Assembly (NCBI GenBank): GCA_002414665.1
Contig: DIAF01000039.1
Span: 97,021 to 161,020, forward strand
Direction of reading: 5' to 3'
Length of the DNA: 64,000 nt
Source of the DNA: Halieaceae bacterium UBA5085
Lineage (GTDB): Bacteria > Pseudomonadota > Gammaproteobacteria > Pseudomonadales > Halieaceae
In this document: positions 24,181 through 32,325 of the stretch, in pieces
Layout: each line of letters opens with the position of its first letter
Position numbering within the stretch: position 1 is the stretch's first letter
Made by a program: the position numbers and the translations under genes
The notes under the pieces: generated by a model
Database searches by the model: none
What the model was told of the DNA's origin: nothing
What the model saw: the letters and a program-made list of their open reading frames with translations, nothing else

Positions 24181-26433
24181 ATGCAGACAATACGGCCACT
24201 GGTCGCCGTACTCTCCCTTTGCAGCTTCGGTGCGTTTGCCCAGGCCAGCGTGTTGGAGGAGGTCATCGTTACCGCGACCAAACAGGCAGAGAGCCTGCAG
24301 GACATCGCCGTCACCGTCAATGTCTTCACTGAGGACGCCATTCAGCAAGCCAATATCCGCGACGCGTCGGATATCGCCATCCTGACGCCCGCGCTGAATA
24401 TCAATGCCAATATCAGCCCCTTCAGCAGCCGCATTTCGATACGCGGCATCGGCACCCCCGGGTCGTCTTTCCTGGAGCCTTCGGTTGGCACATTCGTCGA
24501 CGGGGTCTACCTTAACCGCTCAGGCCTTGCCGTGTCGGACCTGGTCGATGTTGCGCGCATTGAAGTTCTGCAAGGCCCCCAGGGTACGTTGTATGGCAAA
24601 AACACCAACGCCGGCGCCATCAGCGTCACCACCAAACGTCCAAGTTTTGAAGCGACCGAGGGGCACCTGGAGGCCACCGCCGGCAACTACGCGATGGGTC
24701 GCGTCACGGGCGCACTCGCGGGGCCGTTGACCGAAACCCTGGCCTATCGCGTCGCAGGCAACGTGCATCAACGGGATGGCTATCTGGACAACCTGGCCGG
24801 CAAGGACCTCAACGATGCCGATGAATGGAGCCTCGTTGGCAAGTTGCTGTGGGAACCCGATGATCAGTTTTCCATGCTGGCCAAAGTCAGCCATGTGCGG
24901 CGCGACATGAATTGCTGTGCGCCGGATTCGGTACACGACCCACGCGCCGAGCAGGCGATTTTGGACCGTGGACTGCCCCCGCTGGGCACTGACCCTTTCG
25001 ACCAGAGAACGGCGCAAGACACGCTTACCCCATTCAAGCAGGCCTCCAGTGCAGTCTCCCTGCACATCGACTACGACACTGGCCGGGGCATTCTCGAATC
25101 GATTACCGCCTGGGACGAATACGACGTCGATTCGTCCCAGGAAACCAGTCGTTCGGTGCTGGACACCACCTTCCTGAACCAGCCGCAGTCCGGCGACAGC
25201 GTTTCCCAGGAATTGCGGTTCAGCAATAGCGGCGACAGCATTGACTACATGGCCGGCATCTACTACTTCGAGCAAACCACCCGCGAGTTCGAGGGTGAAC
25301 TCAGCGCACTGGTGGGCGACGATGTCGGTGTTGGCAATCAGATTTTCGGCCCGCAACTCGGGTTTATCGCGGCGCCGGGCGACAGCGCTATTCAGGACAA
25401 CGTGTTCGACACCGAAACGGTCGCCCTGTTCAGCCGCGCAACCTGGCGTGTGGGTACTGACTGGCACCTTACCGGCGGACTGCGTTGGAGCAAGGAAAGG
25501 AAAAAAGCCGACCTGTTTGTGGATGTGGAATCGACCGCGCTGACCGCGCGGGATCCTGCCACGCTGCCAGCGCCGCTGCTAGCGTTGCTCGCACAGCAGG
25601 GCATTTTTCCGCCCTTCTCGCTACTGGCTGCCGCACGCCCGGAAATCGATGAGCGTTTCAGCCGGGAGTCCGAGAATGTCGACTGGCTGGCCAGCGTCAG
25701 CTACGACCTCAACCTGGACACGCTGTTGTTTGCCAGCGTGTCCACCGGCACCAAGTCCGGAGGTTTCAACGGCGTGGCAGGCGCAACGGATGAACGGGAG
25801 TTCGATGACGAGGACACAACCAGTTATGAACTGGGGATTAAAAGCACCCTGCTGGACGCGCGATTGCGCGTCAACTCAACGCTCTTTTTCACAGCGATCA
25901 CCAACCTGCAGAGCTCTCAACAGGCGGATTCCGGTCTCGGGCAGGTGACCAGCAATCAGGGCGAGGCCGAGGTGTCCGGCATTGACCTGCAGGTCGACGC
26001 CCTGCCGCTGCCCAATCTTACCCTCAGCCTGGGGCTGCAGTACCTCGACACCTATGAATTCACTGCCGGGCCTGACGAGGGACTGAACCTGCCCTTTGTC
26101 GCAGAGCTCAGCGGCAGCCTGGCGGCAACCCTGGTGTTCCCCCTTGCCAATGGCAACCTTTACCTGCGCAGTGACTACAACGTCATGGGAGACCACTGGA
26201 CCAATTCTGCCAGTGCAGCACAGCTGGAAGCCAAGGACGAGCAGAACCGCGAAAACATCAACATGACGCTGGGTTGGCGCAACGACCAGTGGAACATCAG
26301 CCTGTGGGGCAAGAACCTGAGCGATGACGCCTATGCCGTGCAAACCCTGACGCCCTACCCCGTAACGGATATGGACGCGTACTTCCTGACGCCTCCCAGA
26401 ACCTGGGGGATGACTCTGCGCTACGAGCTCTAG
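24181..26433 (+). CDS. TonB-dependent outer-membrane receptor
   Basis: A 750-aa receptor. The start at ATG 24181, after GAGGA, gives a clear signal peptide (MQTIRPLVAVLSLCSFGAFAQA); the open frame further upstream is not a natural N-terminus. The mature N-terminus has LEEVIVTATKQAESLQDIAVTV, then the plug domain with RIEVLQGPQGTLYGKNTNAGAISVTTKRP. The rest is a beta barrel ending in LRYEL. The sequence style is of the large receptor group of marine gammaproteobacteria for organic substrates rather than a classical siderophore receptor. A sulfatase gene converges directly behind it (12 bp), suggesting uptake of a sulfated compound (inference). Confidence 0.92.
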   Translation: MQTIRPLVAVLSLCSFGAFAQASVLEEVIVTATKQAESLQDIAVTVNVFTEDAIQQANIRDASDIAILTPALNINANISPFSSRISIRGIGTPGSSFLEPSVGTFVDGVYLNRSGLAVSDLVDVARIEVLQGPQGTLYGKNTNAGAISVTTKRPSFEATEGHLEATAGNYAMGRVTGALAGPLTETLAYRVAGNVHQRDGYLDNLAGKDLNDADEWSLVGKLLWEPDDQFSMLAKVSHVRRDMNCCAPDSVHDPRAEQAILDRGLPPLGTDPFDQRTAQDTLTPFKQASSAVSLHIDYDTGRGILESITAWDEYDVDSSQETSRSVLDTTFLNQPQSGDSVSQELRFSNSGDSIDYMAGIYYFEQTTREFEGELSALVGDDVGVGNQIFGPQLGFIAAPGDSAIQDNVFDTETVALFSRATWRVGTDWHLTGGLRWSKERKKADLFVDVESTALTARDPATLPAPLLALLAQQGIFPPFSLLAAARPEIDERFSRESENVDWLASVSYDLNLDTLLFASVSTGTKSGGFNGVAGATDEREFDDEDTTSYELGIKSTLLDARLRVNSTLFFTAITNLQSSQQADSGLGQVTSNQGEAEVSGIDLQVDALPLPNLTLSLGLQYLDTYEFTAGPDEGLNLPFVAELSGSLAATLVFPLANGNLYLRSDYNVMGDHWTNSASAAQLEAKDEQNRENINMTLGWRNDQWNISLWGKNLSDDAYAVQTLTPYPVTDMDAYFLTPPRTWGMTLRYEL

Positions 26434-26445
26434 TCGCGCCTGCGG

Positions 26446-28254
26446 CTAACGCGGCGCCGATCGCCTCATGCGGTACGCGACAAAGAACGGCAGCAGCACC
26501 AGCAGGGACACCAACAGCACCCGCAGTGCATCAGCGTAGCGCGCCTTGACCGTGTTGGTGAGCAACTGGCCCATCTGGGAGTAACCCGTCGGCAGCGGCA
26601 GCACGCCGTTCTCGTCCTGGAAACGCAGATAGCGTGCCTGCATCGCATGAAAACGATCGGGCTGCTGCCCTGCGAGGTCGACGACTTCCCCCGGATCACT
26701 GACAATATTGTAGAGCCTCCACTGCCCATCACCCAGGGGCGGCCGGTTCAACACCAGTTTGTAGTCGCCTTGAAACAGGGCCGCATGACCCGTGAGTTCG
26801 TAGCCCACCGCGTCATGCTCTGCGTACACGCGCTCGCTCTCGCCGGACAGCAACGGTGTCAGATCCCGCCCCGTGATTGGCTGCACGGGTTTGCCCCCGT
26901 AGCGTTCGCCCGGGAATGGCGTACCTGTCAGGGAGAGAATGGTCGGCGTGATATCCGTCGCCCAGGCGAAGGCCGGCGTCAACCTGTTGTGCCGCGGAAG
27001 CGGATCTCCGGCGATGATCAGCGGCACTCGCATGCCGCCTTCCCCGGTATAGAACTTGTAGAATGCCAGAGGACTGGCGGCCGCGCTGGCGAAGCCGGGA
27101 CTGATGGTGTTGTAGCTGCCCTGCTGGCCCAGGCGTTCGTAATCCACGTGATACCCCATCATGGCAGCACCGAGGCGTGATGACAGCGCCTCCTGGTCCG
27201 CCGGGCCACTGCCCTCACTGCCGTTATCGGAGGTGAAGATGAACACCGTGTTGCGGTATTCACCGCGGGTCCTGAGATAATCTACGAGGCGGCCAATATG
27301 GAAGTCCATGGCTTCAATCATGCCGGCATACACCGCCATGCGCTTCGCTTCGTAACGCCTGCGCTCTGCCGTGAGCGCGTCCCAGTCACCGCGCGATTGC
27401 ATCCACACCAGCGCGGTCTGCGGCGGCACGATGCCCAGGGCAATGGCCCGCTGCAAACGCGCTCTGCGCAGTTCATCCCAGCCTCCGTCATAGACACCCC
27501 GATAGCGGTCAGTGAACGCCTGCGGCGCCTGCACCGGCATGTGTACCGCCATGAAGGGGATGTAGGCAAAGAACGGCTTGCCGTCTTGCAGGTTGCTGTC
27601 GATAAACTCGATGGTTTTATCGATCAGGAAGCGCGACGAATAAAAGTCCTCTGGCAGCGTGAAGCGTTCACCATCAGCGAACCAGTTGGCCCGGTCATAC
27701 AGCGGCAGGTAGGGGCGCTGCTCCCAGTTGTCGGCACCGGAATCCATCAGTGCGACGGTGCGCGAAAACCCTCTGCGGCTGGGGCGCTTGTCTGGGCTGG
27801 CACCAAGGTGCCACTTGCCCGCCATGTAGGTGTGATAACCCGCGTCTTCCAGCAGGGTGGCCACGGTTACCACGTTGTCGCCCAGCACGCCCTGGTAGTG
27901 CGCGTGCCGGCGCTGCTCAGGTGCCAGCATCTCCGGGATATTGGGCACGCCGGCCAGGTGGTTGTTGACACCGGTGAGCAGCATAGCCCGCGCCGGGGCA
28001 CAGTTGGCAGCGGTGTGATAGTTGGTGAACCGCACCCCCGTCTTGGCAAGAGCGGTCAGCGTCGGCGTGTGTACCTCACTGCCAAAGGGCGCGATATCGC
28101 TGAAGCCGAGGTCGTCTGCAAGAATAAACACAATATTCGGCCGCGAATCGCGTGCGTCGGGCGACACCTTCTCCGCCGCGAGCAGGCCGGGCACGCAGGC
28201 CGCGAATGCCAGTCCCGCCAGCGTTGCGCACCACCGTCCAAGGCGGTCTGACAC
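26446..28254 (-). CDS. Sulfatase (arylsulfatase-like, Cys-type)
   Basis: A 602-aa protein with the sulfatase consensus CAPAR (Cys85, to be converted to formylglycine) in NYHTAANCAPARAMLLTG. Metal-binding Asp residues are in ILADDLGFSD (Asp47, Asp48), with further family blocks GKWHLG and FTSDNGSEG. An N-terminal signal peptide exports it, and an additional hydrophobic segment near the C-terminus (about residues 575-595) followed by RMRRSAPR could anchor it in the membrane. It hydrolyses a sulfate ester. A formylglycine-generating enzyme must be encoded elsewhere. The GTG start directly follows the TGA of the upstream small membrane protein, so the two are coupled. Confidence 0.9.
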   Translation of the reverse strand: MSDRLGRWCATLAGLAFAACVPGLLAAEKVSPDARDSRPNIVFILADDLGFSDIAPFGSEVHTPTLTALAKTGVRFTNYHTAANCAPARAMLLTGVNNHLAGVPNIPEMLAPEQRRHAHYQGVLGDNVVTVATLLEDAGYHTYMAGKWHLGASPDKRPSRRGFSRTVALMDSGADNWEQRPYLPLYDRANWFADGERFTLPEDFYSSRFLIDKTIEFIDSNLQDGKPFFAYIPFMAVHMPVQAPQAFTDRYRGVYDGGWDELRRARLQRAIALGIVPPQTALVWMQSRGDWDALTAERRRYEAKRMAVYAGMIEAMDFHIGRLVDYLRTRGEYRNTVFIFTSDNGSEGSGPADQEALSSRLGAAMMGYHVDYERLGQQGSYNTISPGFASAAASPLAFYKFYTGEGGMRVPLIIAGDPLPRHNRLTPAFAWATDITPTILSLTGTPFPGERYGGKPVQPITGRDLTPLLSGESERVYAEHDAVGYELTGHAALFQGDYKLVLNRPPLGDGQWRLYNIVSDPGEVVDLAGQQPDRFHAMQARYLRFQDENGVLPLPTGYSQMGQLLTNTVKARYADALRVLLVSLLVLLPFFVAYRMRRSAPR

Positions 28255-28641
28255 TCAGTCCTCCCCGGGCAGGTAGCGCGCAGCAGCCAGAAGCAGCAGC
28301 GCGACGATGACCTCCGGGGCGATCAGGTGCAGCGCCAGCGCGGCGTCGTGCAGCAGCCACGCAAGTACACGACCCACTGCAGCAATGGCGAGCAGCATAA
28401 TCGCCGGGTAATACCAGACGCGACGGCCACTGATCAGCGCTATCAACATGCAGGCACCCAGAGTCAGGAAAAATCCCGACAGGTCACCGACCTGTGAGCT
28501 GAGCCCTACGCCTTCCCCCAGGGTCATGCCGAGCATCGGGGCGACCCCGGCGGGCGCAATCAGCCAGCGCACGCCGGTAACGATGAACAGCAGTGCTGGT
28601 ACCAGTACCAGCACGCGCAGGGCGTTTCGTGTGATGGGCAT
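28255..28641 (-). CDS. Small membrane protein coupled to the sulfatase
   Basis: A 128-aa protein starting at ATG 28641, behind a strong AAGGAGG. The longer frame lacks such a site. Four hydrophobic helices are visible, resembling DUF4345-like small membrane proteins (GVRWLIAPAGVAPMLGM, then LSGFFLTLGACML). Its TGA is followed at once by the sulfatase GTG, so the pair is one operon. It may help membrane placement or processing of the sulfatase, but no function is known. Confidence 0.7.
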   Translation of the reverse strand: MPITRNALRVLVLVPALLFIVTGVRWLIAPAGVAPMLGMTLGEGVGLSSQVGDLSGFFLTLGACMLIALISGRRVWYYPAIMLLAIAAVGRVLAWLLHDAALALHLIAPEVIVALLLLAAARYLPGED

Positions 28642-28697
28642 GGACAAGCCTCCTTGGCTGCGGCCCGCAGCAGCATGACCCGCTGGCCGCGTATTTT

Positions 28698-28715
28698 TTG
28701 ACATGACTTATGTCA
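28698..28715. promoter_or_regulatory. Perfect inverted repeat TGACAT-N5-ATGTCA in a divergent promoter region
   Basis: Between the divergent sulfatase operon and the metallo-hydrolase gene lies TGACATgacttATGTCA (28699-28715), a perfect 6-bp inverted repeat with a 5-bp spacer. A consensus -35 hexamer TTGACA (28698-28703) overlaps its left arm, oriented towards the metallo-hydrolase gene, though I cannot find a good -10 at 17 bp. Repeats of this size and spacing are typical operators of dimeric TetR or MarR-like repressors. Confidence 0.5.
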
Positions 28716-28772
28716 TTATGTAGCCTGATCTGTGACCAGTCCACACCGCCTGCGCGGAAACCGGAGAATGCC

Positions 28773-29843
28773 ATGAAAAGGTCTGCCGTCGTTATCGGTG
28801 TCGCACTTGTCCTGGCCGCCATCGCCTACAGCCAGCGCGCCAGCATTGTCGCCCGGGTGCTGGAACAGGGCCTTGCATCACGCATCGGCGCCGATGCGCT
28901 GGCAGAACTCGAGGATGGACTGCACCTCGCCCTCTGCGGTGCCGGTGGCCCGCTGCCGGCCCCGGATGCCTCCGGGCCCTGCGTCGCCGTGGTGGCAGGC
29001 TCAGCGCTGTACGTCGTGGACGCTGGCACAGACGGTGTGCGCAACCTGAACCGCATGGGCTACCCGGTCGGTGCCCTGCAGGGCGTATTCCTGACCCACT
29101 TCCACTCCGATCATATCGATGGGCTGGGCGAGATGGGTACCCTACGCTGGGCCAGCGGGGATAACCAAAGCCCCCTGCCGGTGTACGGGCCTCCCGGGGT
29201 AACCAGTGTGGTTGATGGATTCAACCTTGCCTATGCACAGGATTTTACCTACCGCCACCAGCACCACGGCGACAGCGTCGCGCCGCTGAGCGGAGCGGGC
29301 CTGAGCGCCCTGCCGTTTGCCATGCCCGCCCTGGGTGAACTCAGCACGGTGCTTGAGGCCGATGGGTTGACCGTTGAGGCGCTGGCAGTCGATCACTCGC
29401 CCGTGGAGCCCGCGGTGGGCTATCGTTTCAGCTACAAGGGGCGCTCACTGCTGATCACGGGTGACACGGTGAAACTGGCCAATATCGCGCAGTTTGCCCA
29501 GGGGGTAGACCTGCTGGTGCACGAGGCGCTGGCGCCCAACCTGGTTAACCTGATGCACGAAGCCGCCCTGCAGAACGGCAACAACATACTGGCGAAGATC
29601 ACCCACGATATCCTCGACTACCACGCCAGCCCGGTAGAGGCGGCAGAAACGGCGCGCAGCGCGGGTGTCGGGCACCTGCTCTACTACCACATCGTGCCGC
29701 CGCTGGTTGTTCCCGGCCAGGAAGCGCTGTTCCTGAACGGGGCCGAGGATATTTTCCCCCGTTATACGGTCGGCAAGGACGGCGTGTCTTTCTCACTGCC
29801 AGCGGGCACCAACGCCATCGTGCAGACGCGCAGCGGTCTCTGA
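28773..29843 (+). CDS. Metallo-beta-lactamase-fold hydrolase, exported or anchored
   Basis: A 356-aa protein from ATG 28773 (CGGAG upstream). An N-terminal hydrophobic segment (MKRSAVVIGVALVLAAIAYS) suggests membrane anchoring or export. The MBL fold is clear: VVDAGTDG, the zinc motif HFHSDH (His109, His111, Asp113, His114), LAVDHSPVEPAVGYRF and ITGDTVK. The layout is of the RNase Z/arylsulfatase AtsA-like branch of the superfamily, so hydrolysis of an ester, including a sulfate ester, is possible. It faces the sulfatase operon head-to-head across a shared intergenic palindrome. Confidence 0.85.
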   Translation: MKRSAVVIGVALVLAAIAYSQRASIVARVLEQGLASRIGADALAELEDGLHLALCGAGGPLPAPDASGPCVAVVAGSALYVVDAGTDGVRNLNRMGYPVGALQGVFLTHFHSDHIDGLGEMGTLRWASGDNQSPLPVYGPPGVTSVVDGFNLAYAQDFTYRHQHHGDSVAPLSGAGLSALPFAMPALGELSTVLEADGLTVEALAVDHSPVEPAVGYRFSYKGRSLLITGDTVKLANIAQFAQGVDLLVHEALAPNLVNLMHEAALQNGNNILAKITHDILDYHASPVEAAETARSAGVGHLLYYHIVPPLVVPGQEALFLNGAEDIFPRYTVGKDGVSFSLPAGTNAIVQTRSGL

Positions 29844-29848
29844 CGACG

Positions 29849-31234
29849 TCAAGCCGCGTCCGGGGCACCGCGCTGCAGCTGCCGCTGTATCTCGCGCGCA
29901 AACAACCACAACCTGTCCTGGCCCCAAAGCGCAAGCAATGGATGGCCCTGCGCATCGAGCAACCTGAAGCTCGGCACACCCCACAGCCCCGCCGCGTACA
30001 TGGCCAGGCGGTTTTCCTCCAGCAAGGGCTCCCAACCCGGCTGACCCAGGTGCGCGGTTGCTTCCTGCCAATCGAGACCTGCCGCTTCCACCACTTTGCG
30101 CAGACCGCGGTCATGGAGAGTGTTGGTGCCAAGGGCAAAGGCGTGACGCAGAAAGCTCGACAGCAGTGCGTTGCCCTTGCCCTGCTCTGCAGCCCAGGGA
30201 TACAGCGAATAGCAGCGCCTGGCCGGCTCTCCGATCGGGTCATAGAACTTGCCGTAGGCAACTCCCGCCGCTCGGGCTTCGCGGGCGGCGTCCATGAAAA
30301 TATAGAAGCCTTTCTCCCGTGTGGCGGGCACACCGCGCATGACCATGGGCAGCACCGGTCGCACCTGCAGTGTGACACCAACGTCACGGGCCAGCTGCAC
30401 CGCCCGGTCGAACACGATCGCGGTGTAGGGACTGCGCAGGGATGCGTACATTTCCAGGGTGAGTGTGCCGCTATCACGCAGCTCGCCCACCTCGACGTCC
30501 GGCCGCGGCATCAGCATTGGCTCAGCTGGCTGCCGGTCCGCACCCAGGGCTGCAAGGCGCTTTTCCAGGTGATACAGGCGATCTACACCCCAGTACCACT
30601 CGCCGCCGTAATACAGCATGGCACCGGAGTAGTGCTTCAACTCCGCGCGCCGCTGGTTTCCGGCGGCCAGGGCAGCCCTCAACTGCTGTTCCGATGCCTG
30701 CCCGTGTTGGCTGGCGAGCGACGCCAGGGCCTCCGCATCGCCTGCCCACAGCGCACATCCCACGCCGGCCGCGAGGGGGGCGAAATCTGCCGATGGCTGG
30801 ACGGCAAGAATAGATGATGCCTGCTGCACCAACGCGGAAGCCGGCGGCTCCGGGTGGTGAGGAAACGACAGCCCATACTCCGGCGCAACGTGATAGGCGT
30901 CTCTGCGCGACAATTGCAGCAGCAACTCGGGCTCAGCCACGTTGCGGCCCTGCGGCCCTGCTACCAGATGACAGTGCAATTCGATGGCATAGCGCGCGAC
31001 AAGCCTCGGCAGTACCTGGGCCATGAGGTGGCTGTATCCGTCATCGACCTGATGGAAATACTCTACCCGGTGGGGCGCCCCTCGCCTGACGCGCTGCTTT
31101 TCCGCTTTTGCACGGCGCCTGTCGACAGTGCCGGGGCTGAACAGGTGGCTCATCAAGGTTGAGGTGATCCAGCGCGCCACAGGACTCGGATCCATTGTGG
31201 CAGCGCCACCCTGTTCCTTGAATTGCTCGGCCAT
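29849..31234 (-). CDS. Tandem DsbA/HCCA-isomerase-like thioredoxin-fold protein
   Basis: A 461-aa protein starting at ATG 31234 behind AAAGAGGA. Two thioredoxin-fold regions of the DsbA/2-hydroxychromene-2-carboxylate isomerase type appear in one chain. The first (about residues 50-230) starts HRVEYFHQVDDGYS. The second (about 250-455) has LEMYASLRSPYTAIVFDRA and ends near GVPSFRLLD with the conserved cis-Pro. Neither has a CxxC redox site; the Ser in SLRSPY matches the glutathione-binding Ser of the isomerase/kappa-GST group. A glutathione-dependent isomerase or transferase is likely. It forms an operon with the TetR gene 20 bp upstream. Confidence 0.75.
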   Translation of the reverse strand: MAEQFKEQGGAATMDPSPVARWITSTLMSHLFSPGTVDRRRAKAEKQRVRRGAPHRVEYFHQVDDGYSHLMAQVLPRLVARYAIELHCHLVAGPQGRNVAEPELLLQLSRRDAYHVAPEYGLSFPHHPEPPASALVQQASSILAVQPSADFAPLAAGVGCALWAGDAEALASLASQHGQASEQQLRAALAAGNQRRAELKHYSGAMLYYGGEWYWGVDRLYHLEKRLAALGADRQPAEPMLMPRPDVEVGELRDSGTLTLEMYASLRSPYTAIVFDRAVQLARDVGVTLQVRPVLPMVMRGVPATREKGFYIFMDAAREARAAGVAYGKFYDPIGEPARRCYSLYPWAAEQGKGNALLSSFLRHAFALGTNTLHDRGLRKVVEAAGLDWQEATAHLGQPGWEPLLEENRLAMYAAGLWGVPSFRLLDAQGHPLLALWGQDRLWLFAREIQRQLQRGAPDAA

Positions 31235-31254
31235 GGGCAGTCCTCTTTGGCGAT

Positions 31255-31887
31255 CTACAGGACGGGGATCAGGCCCCGAAGAAGCTTCGTGATAATGGCG
31301 ATGCTGTCTTCCTTGCTGAGCCCCTGATGCTCGCGCAGACGATGCCACATTTCAAACGAGGCGATGGCATCGACCGCCTCACGCTCATCGGCTGGCAGCG
31401 CCTGAAGTTCGGGGAGCCAGTCATTGAGGTTGTGTCGTAATCCTCGCAGGGCGCGCGCATAGTTCCTGCGCAGGAACTCATAGCGCCAACGCTGCGCTGC
31501 GGTGGACAGCATGACATTGCAGATCTGCTCATAGGCATCCGCGTAACACTCCACCGCATGCACCAGGCGCTCATCCAGCGTGCCCGCGCGGTCGCCGCCC
31601 GTGAAGAGATTTTTCCAGGTTTCACCGAGCTGTTCATTGACTGCTTCGGCAAGCGCACCCATGTCCTCGAAGTGACGGAAGAAAGAGCGAATGCCGACAC
31701 CCGCCCTCTGGGCCACCTGCTGGGCCGTGGGCACCAGCACGCCCTCCTCCATCAGGGCGACCGCGGCCTCGATAATCGCGGTGCGACTGCGCTCGCTGCG
31801 CAGACGTCGGCCGTCAATGGCGGTTGTCTGTTCCGCTTCACCCATGATCGTGCATAGCTGAATGGCTGCCTCGGGATATAATGACAT
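31255..31887 (-). CDS. TetR-family transcriptional regulator
   Basis: A 210-aa protein with an N-terminal helix-turn-helix (about residues 30-75: RTAIIEAAVALMEEG, then TAQQVAQRAGVGIRSFFRHFEDMGALAEAV) and a helical C-terminal ligand domain. The ATG at 31887 is the first start; Met15 (31845) is an alternative and gives a more usual N-terminus. It is the first gene of an operon with the tandem DsbA-like protein. Autoregulation is likely, and the upstream AT-rich patch at about 31876-31905 is the probable promoter. Confidence 0.88.
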   Translation of the reverse strand: MSLYPEAAIQLCTIMGEAEQTTAIDGRRLRSERSRTAIIEAAVALMEEGVLVPTAQQVAQRAGVGIRSFFRHFEDMGALAEAVNEQLGETWKNLFTGGDRAGTLDERLVHAVECYADAYEQICNVMLSTAAQRWRYEFLRRNYARALRGLRHNLNDWLPELQALPADEREAVDAIASFEMWHRLREHQGLSKEDSIAIITKLLRGLIPVL

Positions 31888-31986
31888 TTAATATGCAATA
31901 TTTTGCCACGGTTTGTGGCCATTGCCTATTTGGTGCGGAAACGCTGAAGCAGCATGATCACCGAACGAGAATCCGGGCCACAGTGC

Positions 31987-32325
31987 TTATCGCCCAGAGC
32001 TGCCTGGGCGAAGGTAAACGGCGGCTCCCCAACAGCGCAAGATAGCAGGGCGCCAGGCAAGAACCATTGCCACCAGCAGCGCTGCCGGCACCAGCAGCAT
32101 GACCCAGACCAGGACCGCCATGGTCGGCGCATCCGCAGACAGGCAGGCGGCCAGTGCAGCCGCCAGCGCCAGCCACCCGAGACAGCGCAATACGAGAGCC
32201 GGGTGTCTTCGCGTGGCCGCGGCGGACATGACCTGTGCCCAGTGCACCGGCATGGCCAGCGCCAGCCACACCGTGCCGCTGAAGCTGCCCACGGCAGCCA
32301 GCCACAACCAGGCCGCATCAGCCAC
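31987..32325 (-). CDS. DUF3325 family membrane protein
   Basis: A 112-aa protein with three or four hydrophobic helices, matching the DUF3325 family by size, by its position last in a PepSY operon and by the early MPVHWAQVM segment. Its GTG start overlaps the stop of the PepSY gene by 8 bp. The DUF3649-PepSY-DUF3325 set accompanies TonB-type iron uptake in many proteobacteria; the role of DUF3325 itself is not known. Confidence 0.8.
   Translation of the reverse strand: MADAAWLWLAAVGSFSGTVWLALAMPVHWAQVMSAAATRRHPALVLRCLGWLALAAALAACLSADAPTMAVLVWVMLLVPAALLVAMVLAWRPAILRCWGAAVYLRPGSSGR

Noticed and set aside
24520..25467. 315-codon minus-strand frame inside the TonB receptor
   Set aside because: The receptor frame carries the plug motifs; the antisense frame is a GC-rich shadow.
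27298..28251. 317-codon + strand frame across the sulfatase gene
   Set aside because: Antisense to CAPAR and the other sulfatase motifs.
31876..31905. Second copy of the ATGTCA operator at the TetR start
   Set aside because: Only one half-site (ATGTCATTAT) is present and it contains the TetR start codon; the palindrome is not completed.
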